A stretch of DNA of 64,000 nt. Origin: Siphonodentalium dalli (lineage: Eukaryota > Mollusca > Scaphopoda > Gadilida > Siphonodentaliidae). The notes beneath the pieces are model-generated. The model searched no databases. It was not told where the DNA came from and saw only the letters and a list, made by a program, of their open reading frames with translations. Within the stretch, counting starts at the first letter, position 1. Every line of letters begins with the position of its first letter. The position numbers and the translations under genes are program-made. Below are positions 33,789 through 44,701 of this stretch, in pieces. The stretch spans positions 88,096,983 through 88,160,982 of the forward strand of contig CP136061.1 of NCBI GenBank assembly GCA_032622095.1, in the 5' to 3' direction.

Positions 33789-33843
33789 GGACTCTGGTAA
33801 TTATATTGATTTCAGCGATGAACGGGAATCGACAGCTCATTAA

Positions 33844-34277
33844 AGGTACTCAATCCGATCAGACATCAAGATACAGCAACAACAACATTTATTCAAAATA
33901 CGCTTTAGTTATCAGAATCGATTAATTGCAACAAAATAATGCTAACCACTGTCAAAATTTTCAAAACGTGTTATTTTTCAACATGTTGTTCAACGAAATA
34001 TGGCCGTATTATCACTAGAGTATAACGCAAGTTGGCCGTATTACCACTTGATTTTAGAATTATCCATCTTCAGCCGCAATTTTGTCCGAGACCGTCGGTT
34101 TGGCGACTGTTTCTGGGGAATAAATAATTGCACATCTCGAGAAATACCAAACTTAAAAAAATCTATATCTGATCACTTTGAGCTTTGATGGGTGGGTTCC
34201 TCGACTCGAATCAAATATATTTTACCCCGAAGCCAAAGAAATAGTAATTTGGGAGCGTTCATTCGGATAATGCATCT
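33844..34277. mobile_element. AGGTACTC-family MITE
   Basis: TTAA at 33840-33843 and 34278-34281. The left end is AGGTACTCAATCCGA; the right end is weakened to TTCGGATAATGCATCT. The body shares CATGTTGTTCAACGAAATATGG and the right-hand half (CTCGACTCGAATCAAATAT) with the other copies. Confidence 0.7.
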
Positions 34278-34281
34278 TTAA

Positions 34282-35384
34282 TTGCAACTTCAATTGTTGT
34301 GTTCGGTCTCGCTTTCCCATCACTTCCACTTTCCGTAATACTTATTTTTTAGCAACATTGGGCGCGGCTTGTGCCAATAAGTCACACAGTGTGAACAAGA
34401 AAACCATAGTCAGAAATGGTAACGCCACCAAGATTATAGTATTACATATAAATAGAAATTATAAAAAATACATAAAATATTTTGATAACAATTGCGTTTA
34501 AACAAGTAATCCTTCAAATTATTACTAACAAAGCAAGTAAACGACTGTGGGGTCACTCAACAGATTATAAAGACTTGGACTTAGTATACTGTAAATACTA
34601 AAATTTAAATGAAATAATTAAAAGATAAAATTTAGCAAGTAGTAAAAGTTAATTTTCTCTTTTAATTATTTTTTTTTGGGTTAAATAAAGCAATAATTTA
34701 AATGTAACATTTTTTTTTTTTTAAATGATTGACCGTGGCTCTTCCAATAATTGCGCGACTGAGCTGGTCAATTGTTCTTAAGAAGTTGTTTTGAGAATTA
34801 CTATGGAGGGAAATAGTTATGGCTGTGGCTTCGCAAGTAATTAACTTGGTGACGTGATGTTAACAAATCTGAACTCCAGTAAACCAAGGACGCTCCATAC
34901 CAAATATAAGGTAAATTAATAATTCTTTAGAAGTTGTTTTAAGATTTACTATGGAGGGAAAGAATTGTGGTGCTGGCTTCGCAACTATTTGACCTCAGTG
35001 TAACAAATATAAATATTAGTCACTCAGGCAATAGATGTATCTATTCTGTATATTAAGTTATTGGGTCTTACGTGTCTTGAGATGTCTAAATAGTTTTCGA
35101 TGGACAGATCGCACAAGGGACCCACGCCAATTTTCTGTTGGGATTCCAATTGTTGGCTTATTAAATATGCACATATGCTTAAGATACAGTCGCGCGCGAA
35201 GCACGCTCCCGTAAGTCGGGTTTTGGATCCCAGTTAATGAAAATATCATTGAAATAATCGGTTTCCCCCAATAAACATCCATATATTCAATATACATGTT
35301 TTGGAGCAGAATTAGGCAGTCCATATTGGACGCCATAGTGGAATTTATTTTGTTTTGTTTTAATTTTCACACATATTTATTAGT
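34282..35384. other. Unassigned sequence with one ~75-bp direct repeat
   Basis: 34782-34860 and 34922-35000 are diverged copies (AAGAAGTTGTTTTGAGAATT and ATGGAGGGAAA). Long A/T stretches near 34600-34720. A minus-strand open frame at 35058-35336 has no recognisable domain. Confidence 0.45.
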
Positions 35385-35930
35385 TATGTGGATGGAGTTC
35401 TCATTAAACCTCACAACCTTATATTGGTTACAGTAATGCCCAAAGTAATTGACCACTTAACCACATCAGACTTATTGGTAATTTTTCAGGATTTAAAATC
35501 CTGAAAAATTACAAATAATTCTGCTCTGGTTAAGTGGTCAATTACTTTGAACATTACTGTATGAGGATTGAGTTATCATTAAACCTCAAATCCTTATATT
35601 GGTTACAGTAATGCCCAAAGTAATTGACCACTTAACCACAGCAGAATTATGGGTATTTTTTCAGCATTTAAAATCCTGATAAATTACCCATTATTCTGCT
35701 GTGCTTAAGTGGTCAATTACTTTGAACATTACTGTATGAGGATTGAGTTATCATTAAACCTCAAATCCTTATATTGGTTACAGTAATGCCCAAAGTAATT
35801 GACCACTTAACCACAGCATAATTATGGGTAATTTTTCAGGATTTAAAATCATGAAAAAATACCCATAATTTTGCTGTGGTTAAGTGATCAATTACTTTGG
35901 ACATTACTGTATGTAGATGAAGTTAAACCT
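35385..35930. mobile_element. Palindromic TA-flanked MITE amplified as a 175-bp tandem (3 copies)
   Basis: Near-perfect 129-bp palindromes run from CAGTAATGCCCAAAGTAATT to its complement at 35431-35559, 35606-35734 and 35781-35909. All are flanked by TA and centred on GGATTTAAAATCC. The starts are exactly 175 bp apart, and the 46-bp linker with CATTAAACCTCA is repeated too, so the element was amplified with its flank rather than inserted three times. TA flanks suggest a Tc1/mariner-type origin. Confidence 0.85.
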
Positions 35931-36990
35931 CACAACAGTGTGTTGGGGATTTGGACCTTGACTTGGGACCTTTGGTGTTTAATGCAACAAATGCGCGTAC
36001 ACCATATACACAAATTTCTTATGTAACCAGAGTTTTTCTTGGATAAGATGAGTTTGAAGCCTGCTAACATTTCAAAATGTTGTCAGTTTTGTATTCTCTG
36101 CAGCGGAACTCGACGCATTGAAGCAAAAGTTACAAGAGATAAAATGTGTACGTAACGAGACTATAATACAAATGAAAAAATAAATTCAGGGAGGGGTGGG
36201 CGATACAGGGAACTAACGCTTGAACCGATATAAATTTATAGAGCGATAATGACCAATGTTGACATATTATGCATCTCAACTCTACTGAACATTGCAACAA
36301 GGCTATAAAATAGGGGGTGTCAGAATCTTAGTCATCTCTATATAGTGCCAGAATAGTCATTTATGGACTTCTATAAGATGTTGGGTTGGTTATATGGACT
36401 CGGAGAAAAAGGGGTTTGTACCGATGAACTGACATAAATTAGTGGAGCGATGTTGCCATGTAATGTATCGCGACTGTACTAAAGCAGCAATGATATAAAA
36501 TTGGGGGGGGGGGGGGGGTATGAAATTATCTCTTTGTCTATAGATGGCACCAGGATTATATAGAAAGGGATAGCAATTGATATACGTATACGGTATACTA
36601 TAGTAATACCATAGACATATAAGTACAAGTATCACGCGATAAAATATTACGTAACGTGACTTTACCGATGAAAGAAATAAATAAATTGGACCCGGATTAG
36701 AGGTTGGGTTGGTTATATGTGGATAATTGGATATGGAATTCATACCGATGAAACGATACAAATTAGTGGAGCGATAAAGACCAATGTTGACAATTAGTCA
36801 GGCTACGCGGGAGAAAATAGGGGTTGATACGATAGACCAAAATAAATTTGTCGGGTGATAATGACCAATGTTGATGTATAAAGTAACGCGACTGTACTGT
36901 CGCACAATTATCAGGTGTAACCGGTCAAATATAGACTCTAGTGCCCAATGTGGAACAGCTCAGAAAATATTTGCAGGGCACTAAAATTCA
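35931..36990. repeat. Degenerate repeats, otherwise unassigned
   Basis: 36220-36910 shows about four poor copies of a block with ACCGATGAA..ATAAATTAGTGGAGCGATAA and GACCAATGTTGAC. A poly-G run lies at 36507-36519. No supported coding. Confidence 0.5.
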
Positions 36991-37338
36991 TTTAACATGC
37001 CATTTGCCATTAAAATCGATTTATGTCGATAAAACTGTCATTTTTCAAAATTTTAAGCTGAGACTTGTTGTTTGTGCGTGGGATAGTTATATATTCTAAA
37101 ATGACAGAGTACAGCACGTAATTATGTTTTAGATGGAAGAAATGAATTTTTTTCAATGATAAAATTTAACATGGCATTTGCCATTAAAATCGATTTATGT
37201 CGATAAAACTGTCATTTTTCAAAATATTAAGCTGAGACTTGGTGTATGTGCGTGGGATACATATATATTCCTAAAATGACAGAGTCCAGCGCGTAATTAT
37301 GTTTTAGATGGAAGAAATTGAATTTGTTTTCGATAATA
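36991..37338. repeat. 174-bp direct tandem repeat, 2 copies
   Basis: 36991-37164 and 37165-37338 share CATTTGCCATTAAAATCGAT, TAAGCTGAGACTTG and GCGTGGGATA with few changes. Confidence 0.9.
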
Positions 37339-37640
37339 AATTTGCAGCGTGGACTGGACCGTCAGTGGACGGGTCAACCCGGTCATCGAGTGCGCTCAAT
37401 TTGTAAACAAAGTTTTGTCAATAGTCGTTTTGGTCAAACTATCCCTTTTTAGACCGGACAGCAGATCCGATGAGTAGCTAAGATGTATTTAGATAGAATT
37501 ATCAAAAGAATTTGACCGATTCGGGTGTAGTTTAAGAGAATAGAGTGGAGAAATCTTGTGATAATTCCAGAAAATAAAGATGGTGGAGAATCACAATGAA
37601 ACTACCCACAATTCACTTCACTACACCAGGGGGGTTCGCA
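37339..37640. repeat. Dispersed repeat shared with ~2000-2150
   Basis: GTAAACAAA..GTCGTTTTGGTC, then TAGCTAAGATGTATTTAGAT and GAATTTGACCGATTCGGGTG, match ~2015-2150. The boundaries are not clear. Confidence 0.55.
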
Positions 37641-38100
37641 ATGGGTTACACATTATTTTCAGTCTATCAAATTATTTATATTTTCAACAACAAGTGACTT
37701 TAAGTTTACAATTTCAGCCTATCCTGACTCTATCGATACGATTTATCATATTTTCATAAACATATTATACACCGGTGGCGTTAACTTTACAATTTCGGCA
37801 TCTACGTGATTATATAGGTACGATTGAGTAATGGTACAAAACTAAATGTCCAAGAATACATTAGGGGCTCCCAATGGGTTATATATTATTTTCAGTCTAT
37901 CAAATTATTTATATTTTCAACAACATATTATTACACCGGTGACTTTAAGTTTACAATTTCAGCCTGTCCTGACTCTATCGATACGATTTATCATATTTTC
38001 ATAAACATATTATACACCGGTGGCGTTAACTTTACAATTTCGGCATCTACGTGATTATATAGGTACGATTGAGTAAGGTACAAAAAATCTCCAAGAATAC
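37641..38100. repeat. 233-bp direct tandem repeat, 2 copies
   Basis: The second copy starts at 37874. Shared phrases include TTTCAGTCTATCAAATTATT, CTGACTCTATCGATACGATT and CACCGGTGGCGTTAACTTTA. Confidence 0.9.
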
Positions 38101-38612
38101 ATTCGCCCTGTCCACCACACAATATCAAAATCACAGAAGCTAGATACACCACATGTGGCGTAATAATTATTGGTTATACAGGAAGCTATATATTGGTCGA
38201 GCAACGCATTCTTCGATACGCAAGTAATTTAATTGACCCGATTCCTCCAGTTTGAAATAATATATTCCATGGGAGGAGACCACAGACCGTAAGTTGATTG
38301 AAATGAAACATGGCCTAGTTTTAACATGACTGAATAGCCATTCGACCATGATTTAAAGATGCACGGTCCAATTTTATAGCATACAACTACCATTGTTGGG
38401 ATTTCTAGACCAGAAAATAATTATATCGTGCCAATGACGTCACTAATATAAGGTTATGGCTGTCAGATATCGACTTTCAAAGGGGAAGCTTTATTTGTGT
38501 TATCTCTGATACAGAGCGTTCATGCTTTCATTTCTCAAAAGCAGTAGATAATACATATGGTTCAGAATTGATATTTTTTTGTTCGCATTTCAACGTAACA
38601 TTGATGGATGCT
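38101..38612. other. Unassigned sequence
   Basis: No element ends or supported coding region. Confidence 0.35.
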
Positions 38613-38616
38613 TTAA

Positions 38617-38840
38617 CCCTTTCAGTGCCAAGTCCGATTTTTGTATCAACCCATATACCCTGTGCCAATGCATTATCTTATATATGCGAGTCGACCATAG
38701 GTCGCCTCGCATATATAAGAGAATGCATTGGACTAACAATTTTCATCATTTGTTATTGTTTTTTACAATTTTTTACAATTTTAATAATTTTTTCTGATAT
38801 TATTTAACTCTTTCAGTGGCAGACTTATTTGTAGGTTTAG
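38617..38840. mobile_element. Chimeric MITE: CAGTGCC-type end joined to the 69-bp hairpin
   Basis: TTAA (38613-38616) then CCCTTTCAGTGCCAAGTCCG as in 8098-8293, but within 45 bp it switches to CCCTGTGCCAATGC and one 69-bp hairpin (38664-38732). A second start-like TTAACTCTTTCAGTGGCAGA follows at ~38803 in the same direction. The right end is not found. Confidence 0.6.
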
Positions 38841-39002
38841 TGCCAGGGAATCTTACATTTTTCATGGGCATCAAAATTATTACTATGAATACTTGGTGAT
38901 ATTTTTGAAAAAATCAAAACAAAAAAAACCTTTCCACAGCTGTCAATCAAATAAGTATATATTAGCAGATATTTTCTAGCAATCAGCGATTGAGGCAGTC
39001 GC
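38841..39002. other. Unassigned short segment
   Basis: Nothing recognised. Confidence 0.3.
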
Positions 39003-39138
39003 TTGCTGCATATGGGGTTGTCTATATTCATTGAACAGTCAGATAAACTATAATATCTACATAGCCCGGCTGTGTTACACTAAATCGTGGTCGGTGATTG
39101 GTCAACTGTCAATTGGGCCCCTGTTTTATTTCCAATAA
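39003..39138 (+). pseudogene. SPEC3-like exon 2/intron 2 fragment (copy C)
   Basis: Bases 39003-39042 match the end of exon 2 (GCTGCATATGGGGTTGTCTA, CATTGAACAGTCAG). They are followed by copy B's intron 2 start (ACATAGCCCGGCTGTGTTAC, ACTAAATCGTGG, CAATTGGG, CTGTTTTATTTCCAAT). The splice donor reads CAG/ATAAAC instead of GTAAAC, and the rest of the exon is missing. The fragment is closer to copy B than to A. Confidence 0.7.
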
Positions 39139-39732
39139 CACGACTGAGCCGGCCAATGGCAGCATTGACAATTATGCTGCATTCTTTCTTCACCCTATTT
39201 TTGAAATCCGCGCATACTTTCAGTGTTGAATTGCCTATATTCAAACAACTTTGTTATTGCCAAATCATTATGTACTGAAATTTATATTTACACCATGATG
39301 TTGGGAATTAATCCATGATTATTACACTGTTTTCATTTTGTGTGGCACTTGTCATAATTTTCGTAATTAAAGAACGTATGTCCTCCGGTGTATTATAGCA
39401 TAAGAACAAGCGCTATTAAACTAAATTAAACTATTTCTGCAGAAGCCTTATCTCCTATCAAAAGCTCCTCCCACTAGTGAATACGTGTGGACAGGTCACC
39501 TGCAGTATCACAGCTGTAAACATTCACTGTTTAGTTGGATTTTGTTACATTTTTAAATGTGGAGTAATATGATCATTTGATATACATATATATATAAAGT
39601 TTGTTTATATATAGATGTATATCGTTTTGTTTATTGTTATGTTTTCAGAAATAAACAATATTTTGTCTTCTATGCATCATAATATTGGGGAGGCGTAGTT
39701 AATGTACTTGCTGTCATTTTGGCCCTCGTCAG
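39139..39732. other. Unassigned sequence
   Basis: No structure beyond a short (TA)n run near 39588. The last bases provide the left target duplication of the SINE. Confidence 0.35.
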
Positions 39733-39742
39733 ATATTAACGG

Positions 39743-40054
39743 GGGGCCTCGGTGGCTCAATCGGTTAGGGGTACAACTCCAAGCCCTTTCGCCTTCCAGC
39801 GTTGGCGATAAGGGTTCGAATCCACATGTTTCCATCGTGGATTTTGTAACTCGAAATCGTTATCTGGTGAAGTTGCCAGTTACTTGCCGATGGCCGGTGG
39901 TTTGCCGCACATTGTCGACGAGTTTATCAGCCATTGAAATCACTGTTATATTAGCCGTAAGTGTGCGTATTTCTTCCACCACTGTAACTGGCAATGTCGT
40001 GATATGGCCTTAGTGGCTAAAGCGACATAAAACCCCAATCAATCAATCAATCAA
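39743..40054 (+). mobile_element. tRNA-derived SINE with (CAAT)n tail
   Basis: The head has an A box (TGGCTCAATCGG, 39753-39764) and a B box (GGTTCGAATCC, 39813-39823) as in tRNA-type pol III promoters. The middle contains GATGGCCGGTGGTTTGCC, reminiscent of the conserved core of molluscan Meta/BivMD-type SINEs. The 3' end is GGCCTTAGTGGCTAAAGCG, then AAACCCCAATCAATCAATC. The 10-bp direct repeat ATATTAACGG flanks it (39733-39742 and 40055-40064), so the insertion is intact. Head similarity to a specific tRNA is too weak to name. Confidence 0.85.
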
Positions 40055-40064
40055 ATATTAACGG

Positions 40065-40299
40065 TATCTGACTAAAACGTAATCCAACACTGAAGAAGTA
40101 TAAAAACCCTATATATAACAATCTCTTTACTAAATTGAGTCTTTACACGAGGATTCATATTCATTTGTTGGTAATGTGCAGATAATATGTTCAACAAAAC
40201 GGCATATGTTGTACTTGTTATCGGAACATTTCATCAGGGAACTATACTCGTCAGCGCACAGCAGCGTATTAGTGTCATCGAAATATATTATATGTTTTG
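40065..40299. other. Unassigned sequence
   Basis: No supported feature. Confidence 0.3.
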
Positions 40300-40798
40300 G
40301 AACTTCCGTCTGTCTGTATGTATGTATGTATGTATGTATGTATGTATGTATGCATGTATGTATGTATGTACGTATGGTGTATGTATGTATGTATATATGT
40401 GTGTTATAGACTCGAAAACTGCTGGACCGATCCGACTCGAATTTGGTATGTAGGCCTACTTTGATCCCTGGAACAATATGGGAGGGTCCAATTTCACGTG
40501 CGACCGTGTCCTTGACCTTGGCCTCGCTCATATGCGCTCATATAGGCATGTTTCTGGACATCGACCGATCCGACTCAAATTTGGTATGTAGGCTTACTTT
40601 GATCCCGGGAACAATATGGGTGCATGGGTCCAATTTCACGTGCGACCGTGTCCTTGACCTTGGCCTCGCTCATATACGCTCATATAAGCCTATGCATGTT
40701 TCTGGACCGATCTAACGGAGGCTGTATTTTCTGTCCAAGCGGAGGTGATCACAAAGAAATCCCTAAATAGCCCGGACGAAGTCGGACACACCAGCTAG
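40300..40798 (+). mobile_element. Helitron-like non-autonomous element, 3' end
   Basis: A CTGT/(TGTA)n microsatellite (40307-40402) precedes two ~125-bp copies of a body with GACCGATCCGACTC, AATTTGGTATGTAGG and TCACGTGCGACCGTGTCCTT. It ends CCGGACGAAGTCGG (a weak stem) then ACACCAGCTAG followed by T. A hairpin just before CTAG at an A/T junction is the Helitron 3' signature. The 5' TC end was not placed and no Rep/helicase is present. Confidence 0.45.
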
Positions 40799-40990
40799 TG
40801 TTATGTAATTATGCTAAACTGCATTATTATACCACTTAGATGACAAAGCAAAATCAATTGGGTAAGAAAGTGCTACATGTAACGCATGCAGTTAGAACGG
40901 ATAAATTCCGTTACAGGTTGTGTATTAGATTTATTTATTACACTCATATGTGCCGTTACCGACGTCTCTCGCCTCAAGTTAATTATTTAA

Positions 40991-41240
40991 AGGTACTCAA
41001 TCCGATCAGACGCTCCTAAATTACAATTTGTTTGGCTTCGGGTGTAACAAATAAATATTTAATTCGAGTCGAGGAACCCACCCATCAAAGCTCAGAGTGA
41101 TCAGATATCGATTTTTTAAGTTTATTAGTTCTCAATAATATGTGGCCCAGAAACACGTGGTCATACGGACGGTCTCGGACAAATTGCGGATGAAGATGGA
41201 TAACTCTAAAATCAAGTGGTAATAATAACCACTTCTGAGA
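40991..41240. mobile_element. AGGTACTC-family MITE, partial
   Basis: TTAA (40987-40990) then AGGTACTCAATCCGATCAG. It continues with TCGAGTCGAGGAACCCACCC and the CTCTAAAATCAAGTGGTAAT phrase seen in 3960-4439. The right end is missing. Confidence 0.65.
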
Positions 41241-41597
41241 ATGTTTGAATAATCTGTCTGCGCGTTCATATTTGCATGTTCTTATCTCCTCAGAATGTAA
41301 TTAATATCAAGTCGTGGTGGAGACATAATAGAGACGTACATATATGACATAAATATTGACATAGTCACACTGCACATATACGCGTAATTTCGATGTAATG
41401 CTTGTAATGATTCAATGATTGTTTAATTAAATGTGAACCAGGGGTCGGTCTGTCTATATATGTAATTTCTTTATATCATACGATGTATGATTCATGAGAA
41501 ATAAACTATTGAATTGAAATTTTTCGAAGCATGTTGTGTTTTTAAATCCCTCTTATTTGTGTTGTTAATTGATACATTTTCCACATTCACATCTTTC
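41241..41597. other. Unassigned sequence
   Basis: Nothing recognised. Confidence 0.3.
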
Positions 41598-41797
41598 TTT
41601 GGAGCGAAGAGACGTGCTCGTATGTTTGTGATATGATTAACTCCTTATTTGGAGCGAAGAGACGCGCTCGTATGTTTGTGATCTGTTTAACTCTTTATTT
41701 GGAGCGAAGAGACGCGTTCGTATGTTTGTGATCTGATTAACTCTTTATTTGGAGAGGAGAGATGTGCTCGTATGTTTGTGATCTGATTAACACTTTA
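41598..41797. repeat. 50-bp tandem repeat, 4 copies
   Basis: Units start at 41598, 41648, 41698 and 41748, each with TTTGGAGCGAAGAGACGCGC, TCGTATGTTTGTGATCTGAT and TAACTCTTTA. They lead directly into the LINE remnant. Confidence 0.95.
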
Positions 41798-42215
41798 TTT
41801 GCCGATTTCAACAAGTCGACGTACGCGGCCAAATTAAACTTCTATATGAGAAAAGGCTTTGTAGAAAATGTGACCAAACAAAAAGTTGAAACGGAAGAAC
41901 ACTTTCCGATGAAATGTTCATTTTATAACAAATCACGAGAAATATTCTTTGACGAAATACAAACGATAGTTCCTGCTTTCGGTGCTACACGAACAGACGT
42001 TTCTTTTCCTCGTGAAAAACGAGCAACTCGATATTTGCGAAGTAGTCTTTAACATGATCCGGTGCTTTTTTCAGGGAGCGATAGAAAAACATTTTGGAAG
42101 TCCGCTTAGAACTTGCCTTGTGAGAAAATCCACCTTTTCTTGCCGTTATGGCTATCATCAATTTAAAACAGTCCCTATAAACAATCCGTATCCAGTGTTC
42201 TGTTCAGACATTTAG
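41798..42215 (+). pseudogene. LINE C-terminal remnant
   Basis: A reading frame contains FADFNKSTYAAKLNFY, then VETEEHFPMKCSFYNKSREI, which resembles the cysteine/histidine segment near the C-terminus of LINE ORF2 proteins (compare CPFYNDIRMSLLNS at 21853). The expected first cysteines are gone and a stop follows at 42050. A shifted frame (41982-42215) contains more of the tail. It is truncated and inactive. Confidence 0.6.
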
Positions 42216-42826
42216 TTTATGCTCAACTCAGTGGAAACAAATAACATATCACTGGAAGGCCAGACAATAATATTCCTTCCCGGTTAAGTGGTCCTGCTGA
42301 TTTGCTATGATGTCGGTTGGTCCTGTTGGAATTGCTATGATAGTGGCAGGAAAATGTATGATTTTAGATTTACTTCTTTTACAATTCATCAATAGTTGAA
42401 AGAAAACATGTCTACATACGATATACATAATATCAGAGACATTGCGAGACGAATAAAAGAAAGTATCAATTCAATAATATATGATTCTTGTTTTAACTGA
42501 TCAGGAGAAGGGTAGACAAGACACTGGATAAGGCCAGCAAGGATCCCACATCATATACCACCCCTGCATGGGCACAACCATTGGGAGGCATAGTATGCGG
42601 CATCTCTCCGACCCTCAAAAATCTTGACAAATTTACAAAGTCTCAGAGCTATATATTGATGATTTTCTCATAGAGAACAAGATTCTTAGTTTCATTGGAC
42701 TTGGGCAATTCCAATATGACTTGTGCACCAGCTTTTTAAAGCTCTGTTGATAATGATTGACAGTAAAAATATAATGAATTTCGTCACCCATTTGGTCGTT
42801 GTTACATATTGTACGTATTCTATATG
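42216..42826. other. Unassigned sequence with a repeat fragment
   Basis: 42283-42355 is an inverted fragment of the 30478-30545 dispersed repeat (GGTTAAGTGGTCCTGCTGAT). Otherwise nothing. Confidence 0.4.
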
Positions 42827-42830
42827 TTAA

Positions 42831-43000
42831 AGGTACTCAATCCGATTCGATGGTCCCCAAATCATCAGTTTCTTTTAAAATGCGGCTTCAGTTATCAGAA
42901 TCGTTTAATTGCCCAAAAATAATGCTAACCACAGTCAACTGTAGTATAAAATTGCCCAAAACCTGTTATTTATCAACATTTTGTTCAACGATATTTTTCC
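42831..43000. mobile_element. AGGTACTC-family MITE, left part
   Basis: TTAA (42827-42830) then AGGTACTCAATCCGATTCGA. The body matches 14092-14262 and 33844-34020. The right part is missing. Confidence 0.65.
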
Positions 43001-44559
43001 GGTTTGTCAAATATCTGACACAAAAAAGCATTTAATTGAAATGTAGTAGTAGTTAATTGCATACTGAAGGTTTCTTTGTGACATATATTTAGCATACAAT
43101 GGTTTATGACATAATTGTATATCAAGTTGTCCATAACAACCGTTGCTATGCACCTACCCGAACAAGAACATGTATTTTTTCTCTTCTCAATGACATTTTG
43201 AGGCCTTCTCGGTGACGTTTCGGTGCCATGCTGCACAACGAGTTAGTCTACATTACATTTAGCACGTGTCCACACATATGTAGTGTATATTGTTTAAGTA
43301 TATAGAGTTACTAGGGATAATATGTGGTAATTCAACCATTGCTAGGGACCCATCCTCCAATTTATTATAAATCTTCACTGGTCATAACACAATGTACATC
43401 ACTAAACGCCCGGTGGAATACTTAATACAATTATATGTGTACTGCCATAGAGTCGATAGTTATCTGGATTCTGAACACACATGTTCTATTTAGCAAAGTT
43501 TGGTTGGCAACTACAACCCAGTAATATAATCCAGTCGTTGCATGTTAAATCTTATGCCGAAAGTATATAAGTGACAATCTGCGGTGATATTTACAAATTT
43601 CCAATCTTTTAGTTAAAACACATTTTTGCAGCTGATTCCAACCAAGATGATTGGATTTAGATTTATGCTTGATGAGTCACGACATGGCCAAAGAATGAGT
43701 TTATATACGCATTAGCCACACCCATGACCATATAGACACTCAAGCTAACCCACTCCAGTGTACATATACACCTCACAAATGGCCATACAACCCTTCTATA
43801 TTATACCAATACCCCTCACACTCCAGATTTGAATATACACCAAACCCATGACAATCATACACCACCTTTATTACCATACAGTCACACCGTGTATACCTAT
43901 TCAATCCACCATACGGCCACTTCCCGTATACATATTCGCCACACCATGGCCATAAAGCCACTCAAGATATGCATATACACCCCCAATGGTAAAACAACCC
44001 TATATATGCCAATACCTTGCACACTCGGCCAACCATACACCCAAGCTTGACTATACACCTTAGTAATGACAATCATGCACCACATTTATTGTGCTATAGT
44101 GGACTGTCGGGGTTAATATTTGCCTGGAAGTCTGTGTAGAGTAGGTTAATAGAACCAATTACCAACTAATCAATAAGTGTGTGGGACCAGATCAATGTCA
44201 CGTGGAAACTTCTTTACTGGTCTGGGAGAATAACGAATCAGATGTTACTGGCTTGGAATTGGCTGGGAATATATCGTATCAGAGATGAGACCGGTCATGC
44301 GACTTGGGGAAAAGTTTGGGGATAAAATAGTATGTTGACTTTCGATCGTGGCTTTTCGGTTGTAATTCTCTAAGTGACCGATAGGCCACACGACAGACTT
44401 CAGGCGAATTCCCCAAACGGCTAGCTTTGTGAAAGTTGTTGTGGTAATCATATATTCATGATGCTTGCTGTTATAATAAAAGATCTACAAAACTGTGTCT
44501 GAACCTGAGTTATCCAACGTGGAGGGACGATCTACGGCAGACTATAGAGTAATATAAAT
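43001..44559. other. Unassigned; degenerate CA/TATA-rich stretch at 43710-44060
   Basis: 43710-44060 has many loose copies of TATACACC and CCAATACCCCTCACAC on a CA-biased strand, probably a decayed minisatellite. The rest shows no structure and no supported gene. Confidence 0.45.
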
Positions 44560-44701
44560 AATTTGATTGATTGGAAAGGGGATTAAACAACAAGCCCAAG
44601 GACTTTTATTAAGTTTGCTCCCCTGAATCAAATATTATTTTACCCCCCAAGCCAAAGAAATATAATTCAGTAATTTATGAGGGTCTGATCGGATTGAGTA
44701 C
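44560..44701. mobile_element. AGGTACTC-family MITE, right end, interrupted
   Basis: CCAAGCCAAAGAAATA and GATCGGATTGAGTAC are the right end of this family. The missing CTTTAA lies across the 4.9-kb insertion at 49641-49646, after the duplicated TAC. Confidence 0.75.

Noticed and set aside
39743-39830. Functional tRNA gene
   Set aside because: A and B boxes are present, but the segment lacks a foldable acceptor and anticodon arm, continues into a SINE body, and is flanked by a target duplication.
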